Shown here in pieces: positions 1 to 6,899 of a stretch of 32,501 nucleotides of DNA. The DNA lies in the NCBI GenBank assembly GCA_030605745.1, contig JAUWHT010000015.1, positions 1-32,501 on the forward strand, in the 5' to 3' direction. The DNA comes from Pirellulales bacterium. Its GTDB lineage: Bacteria > Planctomycetota > Planctomycetia > Pirellulales > Thermoguttaceae. A model generated the notes under the pieces. That model was not told the origin of the DNA and ran no database searches. It was given only the letters and a program-made list of their open reading frames with translations. Position 1 is the first letter of the stretch. Each line of letters starts with the position of its first letter. The position numbers were made by a program, and so were the translations under genes.

Positions 1-50
1 AAGCCGTCCACGCCCCTTTCTGCTCTCAAGCAGCGTAACAAATAAAATGA

Positions 51-110
51 CACTGACAACTGACCACTATCCACTGACCACTATCCACTGACCACTATCT
101 ACTATCCACT
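51..110. repeat. Short tandem repeat CCACTATCCACTGA family
   Basis: About four imperfect copies of a 14-bp unit (CCACTGACCACTAT) stand in a row. The same unit recurs at 27468-27491 and, on the other strand, at 29056-29084, in each case at a gene border. Nothing in it looks coding. It is a dispersed, probably slipping micro-repeat. Confidence 0.75.
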
Positions 111-274
111 TTGGTTGCGGCCGAAGGCCGCGCCAAGTTTATCTGTGGTTCCATTTTTGCGTTTCCAGTCATCGCACCGGCGGCATAGTATCAGCCGCCC
201 CCCCTGTGCCGGGGCTGAGTTTTGGCAAATATCCCCGCCCCCCGCCCCGCCGCCAAAATTCCCTCAACGACTAC

Positions 275-360
275 ACCACGGAGTCACGGAGTCACGGAGG
301 ACACGGAGAAGATTACGAGAAAGATAGACTTAAACTCCGTGCTCTCCGTGCCTCCGTGGT
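275..360. repeat. CACGGAG palindromic repeat
   Basis: The left arm carries ACCACGGAG, TCACGGAG and GACACGGAG in series. The right arm is the inverted CTCCGTGCTCTCCGTGCCT ending in CCGTGGT. The arms pair over about 25 bases around a loop of roughly 30 nt. From general experience this is a widespread intergenic element in planctomycetes and some other bacteria. The small ORFs through it (115-475) are shadows. Confidence 0.7.
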
Positions 361-623
361 GAACATAGCGTTTCGCGTCTTGGCGCCTTCGCGCGAGGCA
401 TGAAACGAAACGAGTTTTCAAAGAGCAAAAAGCGATGGCACACCACTTCAACGTGAACGTGGATAAATGTACCACACCGCGAGGCCGATTTCAAGACCGG
501 GAATTGGCCACTGCACCTTTTGCCTTAGGCCCGAAGGATACTACGTCGGTCTTCTCTCGATGAATGCCACGTGTCCGGCAAGCTGTCACAAATGACTAAC
601 ACCGACCAGACCCCAAAAGCACC
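361..623. other. Intergenic, no gene recognised
   Basis: I see no convincing coding sequence between the CACGGAG palindrome and the DUF4926 gene. At 482-512 there is a copy of a motif (TTCAAGA, 4 nt, GAATTGGCCAC) that recurs at 1273-1306 on the far side of the DUF6883/DUF4926 pair. Confidence 0.5.
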
Positions 624-851
624 TCACGATGGTTGGAGGCTTCGGGCGTTGGCGATCTCCCGTGAGCCGATTGGCCGCACCTGGTCGGTGGTCAATGAGA
701 CGACGGCCAGGGTTTCGCCGTCCAGCGTGACAAACTCGACTTCATAGCCCCCACCGCCGTGCATCAGCACCACGGTGCCCAAGTCGCCGCGGCCCAGCCC
801 GTGCTCAGGTAGATCAACCGTCAGGGCCACGATATCCAACTCGTTAATCAT
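624..851 (-). CDS. DUF4926 domain-containing small protein
   Basis: This 75-residue protein begins MINELDIVALTVDLPEHGL and reads as a DUF4926 protein. The family has a hallmark N-terminal xDxVxLxxDLPExGLxxGDxGTVV stretch followed by a YEVEF strand, as seen here (small SH3-like barrel, by family impression). The ORF track starts 23 codons earlier. I chose the internal ATG because it overlaps the upstream DUF6883 stop as ATGA and is preceded by AGGGGAAG. Its function is unknown. Family members are often neighbours of DUF6883 genes, so it is plausibly the partner or neutraliser of that protein. Family call fairly sure, role inferred. Confidence 0.8.
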   Translation of the reverse strand: MINELDIVALTVDLPEHGLGRGDLGTVVLMHGGGGYEVEFVTLDGETLAVVSLTTDQVRPIGSREIANARSLQPS

Positions 852-1195
852 TTTCTTCCCCTTTTCAGTGGATAAGCGGTCACGAACCGCGGGTTCTGTT
901 CTCCCGCCTCGATGAACCACACCGATCGAATCCTCGGTGTCCTTCCATCTGGCGCATGTATTATACCCTCAACAACGTAGCGGGTGCCAGAAGGTGAGGG
1001 TTCCACCTTGGCTACCTTGTGCTCGCTGGCGTGCCGCACTAGGGCTTCTGCCAGGACCTCCCAACGACCGGGGTAAAAGCCGAAGCTCCCAAAAAACGCC
1101 GCCTTGTGACACCCGGCGCGGTGCGTCGCCGAGAGCAGATACTGCTCGATCTTTTCACGAGGCACCGCCGCACTGCGGATAGCTGGAACTCTCAT
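848..1195 (-). CDS. DUF6883 domain-containing protein
   Basis: This is a 115-residue protein with the DUF6883 pattern: an N-terminal IxxxKIEQYLLSxTHRxGxHKAAFFGSFGF, then a helical LAEALVRHA segment, YVVEG, PDGRTPRIRSVWFI and a terminal FVTAYPL. The gene ends in ATGA, overlapping the start of the DUF4926 gene by 4 bp, so the two are translationally coupled. The HKAxFF and C-terminal VTAYP strands recall small BECR-like toxin domains, but that link is only an impression and no catalytic residue is proven. The arrangement resembles a toxin/antidote pair. The function is not established. Confidence 0.8.
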   Translation of the reverse strand: MRVPAIRSAAVPREKIEQYLLSATHRAGCHKAAFFGSFGFYPGRWEVLAEALVRHASEHKVAKVEPSPSGTRYVVEGIIHAPDGRTPRIRSVWFIEAGEQNPRFVTAYPLKRGRK

Positions 1196-1272
1196 GCCCT
1201 ACCGCTCCCTACCACAAGCCCTTTCCGGGCCGCACGCTTCAGCCAAGATGAACATGATCGAATATACCATTT

Positions 1273-1306
1273 AGGCCACGAATTTCAAGATCAAGAATTG
1301 GCCACC
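1273..1306. repeat. Direct repeat flanking the DUF6883/DUF4926 locus
   Basis: AGGCCACGAATTTCAAGATC followed by AAGAATTGGCCAC matches 482-512 (AGGCCGATTTCAAGACCGGG then AATTGGCCAC) apart from a short gap and a 4-base block. The two copies bracket about 760 bp holding the gene pair. The motif is itself an imperfect palindrome (GGCC...GGCC), so it may simply be another dispersed repeat. Confidence 0.45.
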
Positions 1307-1332
1307 GACGGTTACGGCCAAACACCACCCCG

Positions 1333-1545
1333 CCCCCACGCAGTTCACCTGCGTGGAGCGGTTGTTTGGCCCCTACGAAACGGCCAAACGCCACCTCGCC
1401 CCCACGCAGATAAACTGCGTGGGGGCGCTTCGATGCGCGGCGCCGGTAGGGGACAAACATGTGCTCCACGCAAGTAAACTGCGTGGGGGCGCTTTGATGC
1501 GCGGCGCCGTAGGGGGCAGACACGCGCTCCACGCAGCCGCAATTC
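1333..1545. repeat. Tandem hairpin array (CCCACGCAG...CTGCGTGGG)
   Basis: Three to four units each carry CCCACGCAG and its inverse CTGCGTGGG around a 3-5 nt loop, followed by GCGCTTYGATGCGCGGCGCCG and a TAGGGG-type spacer. The best unit has a perfect 13-bp stem (1397-1409 with 1415-1427) and loop ATAAA. The ORFs drawn here by the track are periodic low-complexity translations of the array and are not credible genes. Confidence 0.75.
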
Positions 1546-1565
1546 CGGAATTCGGAATTCCTCGA

Positions 1566-1600
1566 TGAAAAAAGCCCCACCGGAACAAACCGGTGAGGCT
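1566..1600 (-). terminator. Intrinsic terminator of the PEP-CTERM gene
   Basis: On the minus strand AGCCTCACCGG, loop TTTGTT and CCGGTGGGGCT form an 11-bp stem with one G-T pair, followed directly by TTTTTTC. It begins 28 bp past the stop of the PEP-CTERM gene. Confidence 0.9.
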
Positions 1601-1627
1601 CTGCCGTTGAAATGTGCAGGCAAGAAA

Positions 1628-2758
1628 CTAAGACTTCCTGAACCGCCTCCACAGACCAATGAGCAACCCCATGATGCCCATGCTCACCAGACCGACGAGC
1701 GTGGAGGGTTCGGGGACTACGTCGAAAACAAATACATCCCCACCTGCCGTGCGATGCGACACGTACATTGTGCTGCCGTCATTGCTGAACTCAATGTCTG
1801 AGACCCCCAGTTGCAGGCCATCATACCTACCGACGATTTGTTCTGAAGCAAGGTCAATAGCGGCCACTGACTGCGAATCTGAAAAAAGCGCAAAAAGGTG
1901 TTCTCCATCCGGATGCATCATTAGCTCTGAAGGGTTGTCCAGCAAATCCATTTCTGATCCAACGCTCCAAGTTGCAAGGTCAACGGCCCATAATGTTGTG
2001 GCGGACGGGCTACTTACATACGCTGTACCATCATCTATCGCTATGCCCCTGAGGAGCGTAATGCCCTCAAACTCCATAGACCGTGTAACCTCACAGGTTC
2101 CGTCTAGCGAAATTTCGTAAAGGCGAGCGTAATCTGATTTTCGGGCACGCGTAACCACAAAGGCAAACTGGCTGTCCGATGAAAACCCAATTTTTCTGTA
2201 TTGTGGCTCATCATTAAGTTCAACTAAGGCAAGAAGGCTGAAGTTGTCGTTTGTAATATCGTAGATAGCGATACTGTCATTGTTCATGTCGGAGCTTCCG
2301 CCATCCATGCCGACGGACGCTAACACCTTAGAGCGATCCGGCGTAATGTCGATATTTGCGGGCCACGAGTCAACGGTGGATAAGTCGGTTCTCGCATTGC
2401 CATTATCCAACTCGATCTGGCTGACGCTGTTTTTGTAGTAGTTTGTTGTAAAGATACGGTTTCCGTCCGCTGACACTACCACGTCGCCGTGCGTGTGGTA
2501 CGAACCATACGCTATTGTTTGAAGCAACTGACCATCGGGAAGACTGTACTCCTGGACCCGTGAAGAGGGGCTGTCTTCCCAGAATGCCGCGTACAGTCGA
2601 GACTCATCCGGCGAGAGGCTGATACCACCCACGTAACCGTCTGTTGGAATTGTGAAATCCAGGTTGATCTCTAATGCCGCCGAAACCTTCGGCGTACCGA
2701 CGACACACACGGAAAAAAGTGACATTAAACAAACCGAAACCACATTGCCCGATCTCAT
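1628..2758 (-). CDS. PEP-CTERM sorted secreted beta-propeller protein
   Basis: The protein has 376 residues from the ATG at 2758, which has AAAGGAG seven bases upstream. The track start, 31 codons earlier, lacks such a site. Residues 1-27 are a signal peptide ending KVSA. Residues about 35-345 contain repeated blades of the YVTN/lactonase kind (GGISLSPDESRLYAAF, IDITPDRSKVLASVG, IGFSSDSQFAFVV, IEFSNDGSTMYVS). The C-terminus is a textbook PEP-CTERM sorting signal: VPEPSTLVGLV, a hydrophobic span, then RRFRKS. It should be exported and processed by an exosortase at the envelope. No exosortase gene lies in this window. The gene is a single transcription unit with its own terminator. The binding partner or substrate is unknown. 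Confidence 0.9.
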   Translation of the reverse strand: MRSGNVVSVCLMSLFSVCVVGTPKVSAALEINLDFTIPTDGYVGGISLSPDESRLYAAFWEDSPSSRVQEYSLPDGQLLQTIAYGSYHTHGDVVVSADGNRIFTTNYYKNSVSQIELDNGNARTDLSTVDSWPANIDITPDRSKVLASVGMDGGSSDMNNDSIAIYDITNDNFSLLALVELNDEPQYRKIGFSSDSQFAFVVTRARKSDYARLYEISLDGTCEVTRSMEFEGITLLRGIAIDDGTAYVSSPSATTLWAVDLATWSVGSEMDLLDNPSELMMHPDGEHLFALFSDSQSVAAIDLASEQIVGRYDGLQLGVSDIEFSNDGSTMYVSHRTAGGDVFVFDVVPEPSTLVGLVSMGIMGLLIGLWRRFRKS

Positions 2759-2802
2759 CTTAAATCTCCTTTGAACTTTGTTATGTTCGCATGGGTAGCC
2801 GT

Positions 2803-3009
2803 TCAGAGGTCTCGGAACCATTCCGAGGTAATCGCCTGCTGAACGGTACAAGTAGCGTTGAAGGGCACCGGGGCGACGTGTTCATCAGGTACGGCCTGAC
2901 GAACGCGACTCTCGGCGGCCCGACGATACGGCGGGCGTTCCCGCGACCTCTTCAGTGTGCCGTTGCCTCTTTTGGCGCCCAGCCAGCACAGGGCGTAACA
3001 ACCTTTCAA
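2803..3009 (-). CDS. Possible small protein in the PEP-CTERM leader (TTG start)
   Basis: A 68-codon frame begins at a TTG preceded by AAAGGAGGTGAA, the strongest Shine-Dalgarno in this part of the window but very close to the start. The product would begin LKGCYALCWLGAKRGN and be basic and arginine-rich in the middle (RSRERPPYRRAAESR). I do not recognise it. It lies 45 bp upstream of the PEP-CTERM start in the same transcript direction. It could be a leader or uORF, a remnant of a repeated element, or chance in a GC-rich leader. Confidence 0.3.
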   Translation of the reverse strand: MKGCYALCWLGAKRGNGTLKRSRERPPYRRAAESRVRQAVPDEHVAPVPFNATCTVQQAITSEWFRDL

Positions 3010-3343
3010 TTCACCTCCTTTCTGCTGGAGCCAACCCGGCGCAAAAAACAAGGAGCGCCGAACCACGGCTGCTCCTCGAACCCCGACCAAGAGGCACCAA
3101 CGAACAGCACCTGGCCGGCGCCCCATTTCGGGGCGCTCGTCCAAGCACTGCTTCGTTGGTTCAAGAGCTTTGCAGCTCAGGTTGGTCGTTTTCGAAGAAG
3201 CAGAACTCGACGCTCGCGCGTCGTTCGATTGTCGGTTGCGGCCGTCAATCGGCCGCGGTTGGCATGGGGTAGATTCTCCTGTTGTTGGTAGCTGCGCGAC
3301 ACAGCAAACACGTCGCGGGTACCGCGTCGCATCACTGGCGTCA

Positions 3344-3372
3344 ATTTATGGCAGAATAATATCGTTTGTCAA
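3344..3372 (-). promoter_or_regulatory. Candidate sigma70-type promoter
   Basis: On the minus strand TTGACA is followed after 17 bp by ATAAAT, a full -35 box with an acceptable -10 box. It points toward the PEP-CTERM gene and implies a leader of about 580 nt. Little else between 2759 and 3343 is recognisable apart from the small TTG frame. Confidence 0.45.
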
Positions 3373-3426
3373 CAGCAATTCCCGCTGGGGCCTAAATCCG
3401 TCTAAACCACGAGGAAAACGGCAGCC

Positions 3427-3618
3427 GGGGAATTCCGGGGACACGTACCTAATTTGGCTGTTTGAGTAATTTGGCCGGTCGTCCCGGTTTCCGGGGGTGG
3501 AGGACGCGACCGGTGGCTTGCTCCAGACGCTCGACAAACATGATGCTGCCTAGCGGGTGACTCGTGCGAGCGAATCTTCCCCAGTGTGCCAATATCGGTT
3601 CGTGTCCCCGGAATCCCC
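3427..3618. mobile_element. Collapsed REP-associated (RAYT) element
   Basis: The ends are inverted copies of GGGGAATTCCGGGGACACG (3427-3445) and its complement CGTGTCCCCGGAATCCCC (3601-3618). That type of end, GGGGACACGNACC, typically borders REP-associated tyrosine transposase genes. Between them only the tail of the transposase frame remains, so the element has lost most of its interior. Confidence 0.6.
3449..3590 (-). pseudogene. C-terminal fragment of REP-associated tyrosine transposase
   Basis: The minus-strand frame reads RTSHPLGSIMFVERLEQATG then RVLHPRKPGRPAK and stops at 3449. This matches the usual tail of IS200-like REP-associated transposases (RTGRPLGS..FVERLE..LGR.LRP.KPGRP). 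The N-terminal catalytic part, with the HUH motif and tyrosine that should make up the first 150 or so residues, is absent. The inverted end lies directly upstream. It is a dead remnant and the named ORF starts further upstream are spurious. Confidence 0.6.
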
Positions 3619-3619
3619 A

Positions 3620-3872
3620 GTATCGCACGAAGGAGCAGCAGGCGGCCCACGAGCGGAAGCAACTTGAAGAGGAGTTCACCGTCCGATTGGACGAATCCCA
3701 GCAGCGGGCCGAGTTGTGGCAGCGGCGCTACACCGATTCCACGATCGAGCGAGCCTTACAGGACGCTGCGATCGGACACGAAGCCTTCGGCCCATCGCAG
3801 ATCATCGCGCTGTTGAAGCCGCAGACGAAAATGGTTGTGGATCAGCGTGCTACCAGTACTCCATCAGTTTGA
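3620..3872 (+). pseudogene. Fragment of a possible phage-structural or scaffold-like gene
   Basis: The plus frame reads RTKEQQAAHERKQLEEEF, then AELWQRRYTDSTIERALQDA and HEAFGPSQIIALLKPQTKM. The charged coiled coil followed by RYT.STI.RA..DAA....F...QI...L is reminiscent of prophage scaffold or minor capsid-type proteins, a similarity I recall but cannot test. No credible start exists, because the frame emerges from the transposon end at 3618. The end runs 23 bp into the 3' end of the opposing URO-D gene. It is probably a chopped gene piece. Confidence 0.35.
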
Positions 3873-4836
3873 CGAATTCATCGAACATCATGCGGGTCAT
3901 TTCGGGCTTGACGGCCAGGGCCTTGGGATCGCCGTAGTTGAACACGACCAGTCCGCCCTCGGGCGTGCTCCAGTGTCGGACTAATAGGCCGACCTCCTCG
4001 CGGACTTCGTGCTCAATTCCGCGTGGCAAGGTGGACTGGATGTCGACGGTGGTCAGGAAGCACACCTTGCCCTTGAACTGCTCGCCGAACTCGACCAGCC
4101 CGTAGGCCCTCGGCTGCTGCATGTTCAGCACGTCGACGCCGAGTTCAATCAACCTGGGAACCAAAGCGTTAATACGTCCGCAACTGTGCAGGATCACGTG
4201 CCAGCCGCGGGCATGGATGGCATCGAACAGCGTGGCGTAGCGCGAGGCGAAAAACTGCTCGAATATCTTGCTGCCGACGAACGTACCCTGTTGCGTCCCC
4301 CAATCGTCGGTCAGGAACAGTCCGTCCACCCGATCGCCGAACCTCCGGCCGAGTTCGTCGAACATTCCCAGCTTGACCTCGAGGATCATGTCCAAGACTC
4401 GCTCGATCCGCTCGGGCTGGAGGTAGAAGTCTTCCATCGCGGCGGCGAATCCGCGGAGCATGTGCAGCCGCTCGATGAGGTTGAAATGGCTGGTTACCGC
4501 CACGTAGCGATCCCCGGCCTTACCCAGCAGCGGTTCGAGCCGCTGATAATAGAACGGGTTCCGCGGATCGGGTGGGCGATACGAATCCAGCGCCGACCAA
4601 TCGGCCAACGGGTACCCGACGACCTGGCCCATGTTGTCCTGCTCGGTCCTGGCCCACCGGCAGCCCCAGTCGTCCATGGCGGCGTTATCAAAGAACCAGC
4701 CGGCCTCGGCGCGGTCCATCTCCCAGATGTCCCACACATCATCCGGAGCCCAACCCACGTCGTGTTGCCAGAACGGCAACCTGGGAGGACTGTCAAACTC
4801 AATCGCCCGTCGAACGATTTCCTTAGACTGCATCAT
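3850..4836 (-). CDS. Uroporphyrinogen decarboxylase (URO-D) family protein
   Basis: This 328-residue protein belongs to the URO-D / corrinoid methyltransferase superfamily. It begins MMQSKEIVRRAIEFDSPPRL, the usual opening helix and R.P region. A zinc-ligand-type HSCG lies at 217-220, in the VILHSCGRINALVPRLIELG segment, followed by VDVLNMQQP. The HSCG motif and short length fit the methyltransferase-like or degradative branch rather than true HemE. The substrate cannot be told from sequence. The start overlaps by 14 bp the tail of a 27-codon broken gene that has a good Shine-Dalgarno, so expression may be coupled to it. Confidence 0.85.
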   Translation of the reverse strand: MMQSKEIVRRAIEFDSPPRLPFWQHDVGWAPDDVWDIWEMDRAEAGWFFDNAAMDDWGCRWARTEQDNMGQVVGYPLADWSALDSYRPPDPRNPFYYQRLEPLLGKAGDRYVAVTSHFNLIERLHMLRGFAAAMEDFYLQPERIERVLDMILEVKLGMFDELGRRFGDRVDGLFLTDDWGTQQGTFVGSKIFEQFFASRYATLFDAIHARGWHVILHSCGRINALVPRLIELGVDVLNMQQPRAYGLVEFGEQFKGKVCFLTTVDIQSTLPRGIEHEVREEVGLLVRHWSTPEGGLVVFNYGDPKALAVKPEMTRMMFDEFVKLMEYW

Positions 4837-4906
4837 CGGCCAAATGGAGTGTAAACGGCCTGAAAGGTTCTGACCGCTTGGTCTGCCGGATGTCTTGGAC
4901 TCTCAT
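4823..4906 (-). pseudogene. N-terminal remnant of a PFRPFTLHLAD-type protein
   Basis: A 27-codon frame, too short for the ORF track, starts at ATG 4906 after AGGAGATTGCG. It begins MRVQDIRQTKRSEPFRPF and continues TLHLAD before ending at TAA. The text resembles the start of a small planctomycete family that opens M..D.R.A.RA.PF.PFT.HLADGR and normally runs to about 80-100 residues. Here it breaks off right at the URO-D start. It is either a truncated gene or a leader peptide that couples URO-D translation. Confidence 0.5.
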
Positions 4907-4910
4907 CGCA

Positions 4911-4930
4911 ATCTCCTGTCGGCAGGAGAT
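4911..4930 (-). promoter_or_regulatory. Hairpin covering the Shine-Dalgarno of the remnant ORF
   Basis: ATCTCCTG and CAGGAGAT form a perfect 8-bp stem with a 4-nt loop. On the minus strand the 3' arm CAGGAGAT is the ribosome-binding site of the 4906 ATG, so the site would be hidden in the stem. Confidence 0.4.
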
Positions 4931-4954
4931 CATACCATGGTAGTCAGCCGGGGG

Positions 4955-5743
4955 TCAATCAGGTGGTGAAGCGGGTCCAGGTCCAAGACGCCGCGCGTGT
5001 CGGAGTTTTTCGAGTTCTGCCCGCAGCGGAAGCCAATAAACCCGGTCCGCTTCACGCTCTTGCTTCTCTTCCGACTCGAGCGCGCTGGTCAAGGCGACTT
5101 CATCCGCCGAGGTGGCCAGGGACAGAAGCGGCCGCTGTTTAGACACCGCGGCCAGTTGATCGGGATACTGTCTTGCCAACTCCTGGAGGATGGTCACTGT
5201 CCGGGATTCTTGGAGCCAGAATGAGATTCGCTCCGGAGTAGGATTCTTGCTGTGCTGTACAAAGTGCGCCTCGACCAGACGCCGAATCATCGGCCAGTCT
5301 TTGTCTCGTTGAGTTTTTTTGGCCTTCACCAGGTCCGGCAGGGACATGATTTCTATTCGTACCCCGGTGTCGTCTTCCAATGTTGTGCGACGCTGCCAAA
5401 GCTCGTCGAATGGGGCGACTCCGCGCATGACCGACATCACGTCAATTCTCATACCGCGGGCATCCGGGTGGCTGCACCTGAAGTGAACTGCGTGCCCACG
5501 CGACAAGTAATCGGCCGAAAAAGGTGGTACGGCAATACAATCCGCCTGCAACTCTTTCAGTGCCCGCAAGAGCCGATTGAGGTTCTCAGGTTCTGCCAAT
5601 ACGGCAATATCCGTATCCCGGCTAAACTCCGCTGCGCCGTAGAACACGCAGGCCTGTCCGCCGATGAGCAGATAACGAACGCGGTGCAAGCCCAGGGTCG
5701 AAAGGACTTTGAGAATCGGATTCGGTGTCAAGTGAGCCTCCAA
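4955..5743 (-). CDS. Nucleotidyltransferase-fold protein
   Basis: The 262-residue protein has the minimal nucleotidyltransferase signature LLIGGQACVFYG (residues 26-36), then RDTDIAV with the metal-binding D43 and D45, and a third acidic strand at MRIDVMSVM near residue 100. That places it in the DUF6036/AbiEii-like or MNT group. A helical tail (EEKQEREADRVYWLPLRAELEKL) follows. The upstream 79-codon ORF overlaps its first 40 codons in another frame, suggesting coupled translation of a two-gene unit. It could be one half of a toxin-antitoxin-like pair, but no activity can be assigned. Confidence 0.8.
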   Translation of the reverse strand: MEAHLTPNPILKVLSTLGLHRVRYLLIGGQACVFYGAAEFSRDTDIAVLAEPENLNRLLRALKELQADCIAVPPFSADYLSRGHAVHFRCSHPDARGMRIDVMSVMRGVAPFDELWQRRTTLEDDTGVRIEIMSLPDLVKAKKTQRDKDWPMIRRLVEAHFVQHSKNPTPERISFWLQESRTVTILQELARQYPDQLAAVSKQRPLLSLATSADEVALTSALESEEKQEREADRVYWLPLRAELEKLRHARRLGPGPASPPD

Positions 5744-5861
5744 TTTGCAAATAAAACGCCCACAGTTTCTGGCTTTCTTTCCAGCGCTGAAGCGGCATCA
5801 TCCGATACCACTCCTCACACTCATCTTCGCAAAAACGGCTGATACACGATTCAGTGCTCAT
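5622..5861 (-). CDS. Small conserved protein overlapping the nucleotidyltransferase
   Basis: This 79-residue ORF reads MSTESCISRFCEDECEEWYR, then LQRWKESQKLWAFYLQIGGS and LDTESDSQSPF. The WRES..LW.FYL.IGGSLDPEPDxQSPF pattern is one I associate with small planctomycete proteins encoded just before nucleotidyltransferases. The last 40 codons overlap the nucleotidyltransferase by 122 bp in a different frame. It starts 13 bp after the pfkA stop. Function unknown. The first 45 residues are the best supported part. Confidence 0.6.
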   Translation of the reverse strand: MSTESCISRFCEDECEEWYRMMPLQRWKESQKLWAFYLQIGGSLDTESDSQSPFDPGLAPRSLSAHRRTGLRVLRRSGV

Positions 5862-5874
5862 TCTATCCTGCCTC

Positions 5875-6864
5875 TCAACTGGCCAAGGTGTTTAGCAGCT
5901 CGAGCAGTTCCTCTGGGATAGGCTTGTGCTTGACGTAGGTGTCGGTGAATGGGGTCAGGGTCAACCTGGCGTTTACCTCGCCGGCCATGGCGCTGGTTTG
6001 GCCGTCGATAATCGCCCGGACTGCGAAGTCGCCCAGTCGGCTGGCCAGGATTCGGTCGCTGGGCGCCGGGCTGCCGCCGCGCTGGAGGTGGCCAAGGGTG
6101 AGCACGCGAGTTTGGAACGGGCAGCCCGCCTTCTTCAGATCGTCGTTGAGAATCTCGGCGCCGCCCAGTTCGTCTCCTTCGGCGACCACGATCATGATCG
6201 ACTGTTTTCCGCGTGCCTTGAGCACTTGCAGGTGCTGGACGATCTGTGCGATGTTGGTTTCGGTCTCCGGTACCGCGGCCACTTCGGCGCCGGCGGCCAG
6301 GGCGGTGTACAGCGCGATGTGGCCGCTATGGCGACCCATCACCTCGACCAGGAAGAGCCGCTCGTGGCTTTCGGCCGTGTCGCGGAGCTTGTCCACCGCC
6401 TCGACGGCCGTGTGCACCGCCGTGGCGAAACCGATCGTGAAGTCGGTGCCCATCAAATCGTTGTCGATCGTGCCCGGGCAACCAATGATCTGCCCGTCCC
6501 AATGTTGTGCCAGGGCTACCGCACCATGGAAGGTACCGTCGCCGCCGATGGGGATCAGTGCCTCGATCTTGTGTTTCTTGAGCACGCCGGCCGCCTTTTT
6601 CATTCCGGCTTCGGTACGGAACTCCTCGCTGCGGCTGCAGTGCAGCATCGTGCCGCCGAGCTTGGAGAGGTTGGAGACCGAGCGGAGCCCCATCAGCGGC
6701 TCGCCCTTGGCATTGACGAAGAAATCTTCGTCCAGCAGGCCTTGGTATCCCCGGCGTATGCCGACCACTTCGTGTCCTGCCGCGATGGCCGAACGGACCA
6801 CCGCCCGAAGACACGGGTTCATTCCCGGCGCATCGCCGCCGCTGCAAAGAACGCCAATTCGCAT
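5875..6864 (-). CDS. pfkA: ATP-dependent 6-phosphofructokinase
   Basis: The product phosphorylates fructose 6-phosphate to the 1,6-bisphosphate in glycolysis. It has 329 residues from ATG 6864, which follows GAAAGG; the track's 56 extra N-terminal codons come from upstream repeat DNA. Visible motifs are GGDAPGMN (9-16), GGDG (107-110), the catalytic GTIDND (131-136), VEVMGRHSGHIA and the family signature LGHLQRGGSPAPSDR. The Gly in GGDG and in PGTIDND are those of ATP-using enzymes; PPi-using relatives carry Asp and Lys there. It follows the PfkB-family gene on the same strand after a 240-bp palindrome-filled gap. Confidence 0.95.
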   Translation of the reverse strand: MRIGVLCSGGDAPGMNPCLRAVVRSAIAAGHEVVGIRRGYQGLLDEDFFVNAKGEPLMGLRSVSNLSKLGGTMLHCSRSEEFRTEAGMKKAAGVLKKHKIEALIPIGGDGTFHGAVALAQHWDGQIIGCPGTIDNDLMGTDFTIGFATAVHTAVEAVDKLRDTAESHERLFLVEVMGRHSGHIALYTALAAGAEVAAVPETETNIAQIVQHLQVLKARGKQSIMIVVAEGDELGGAEILNDDLKKAGCPFQTRVLTLGHLQRGGSPAPSDRILASRLGDFAVRAIIDGQTSAMAGEVNARLTLTPFTDTYVKHKPIPEELLELLNTLAS

Positions 6865-6899
6865 GGTGGACCTTTCTTTATGTCGGTCGTGTTTTCGCC

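Noticed and set aside
1333-1545. CRISPR array
   Set aside because: The units are self-complementary, differ in length and have no unique spacers or cas genes nearby.
1239-1659. ORFs of 104-137 aa on the minus strand across the hairpin array
   Set aside because: They are translations of the tandem hairpins (RPHAVYLRG repeated) with no codon-usage or family signal.
2791-3291. 166-aa plus-strand ORF upstream of the PEP-CTERM gene
   Set aside because: Low-complexity Arg/Phe-rich text without a ribosome site. The opposite strand has the promoter and the strong Shine-Dalgarno.
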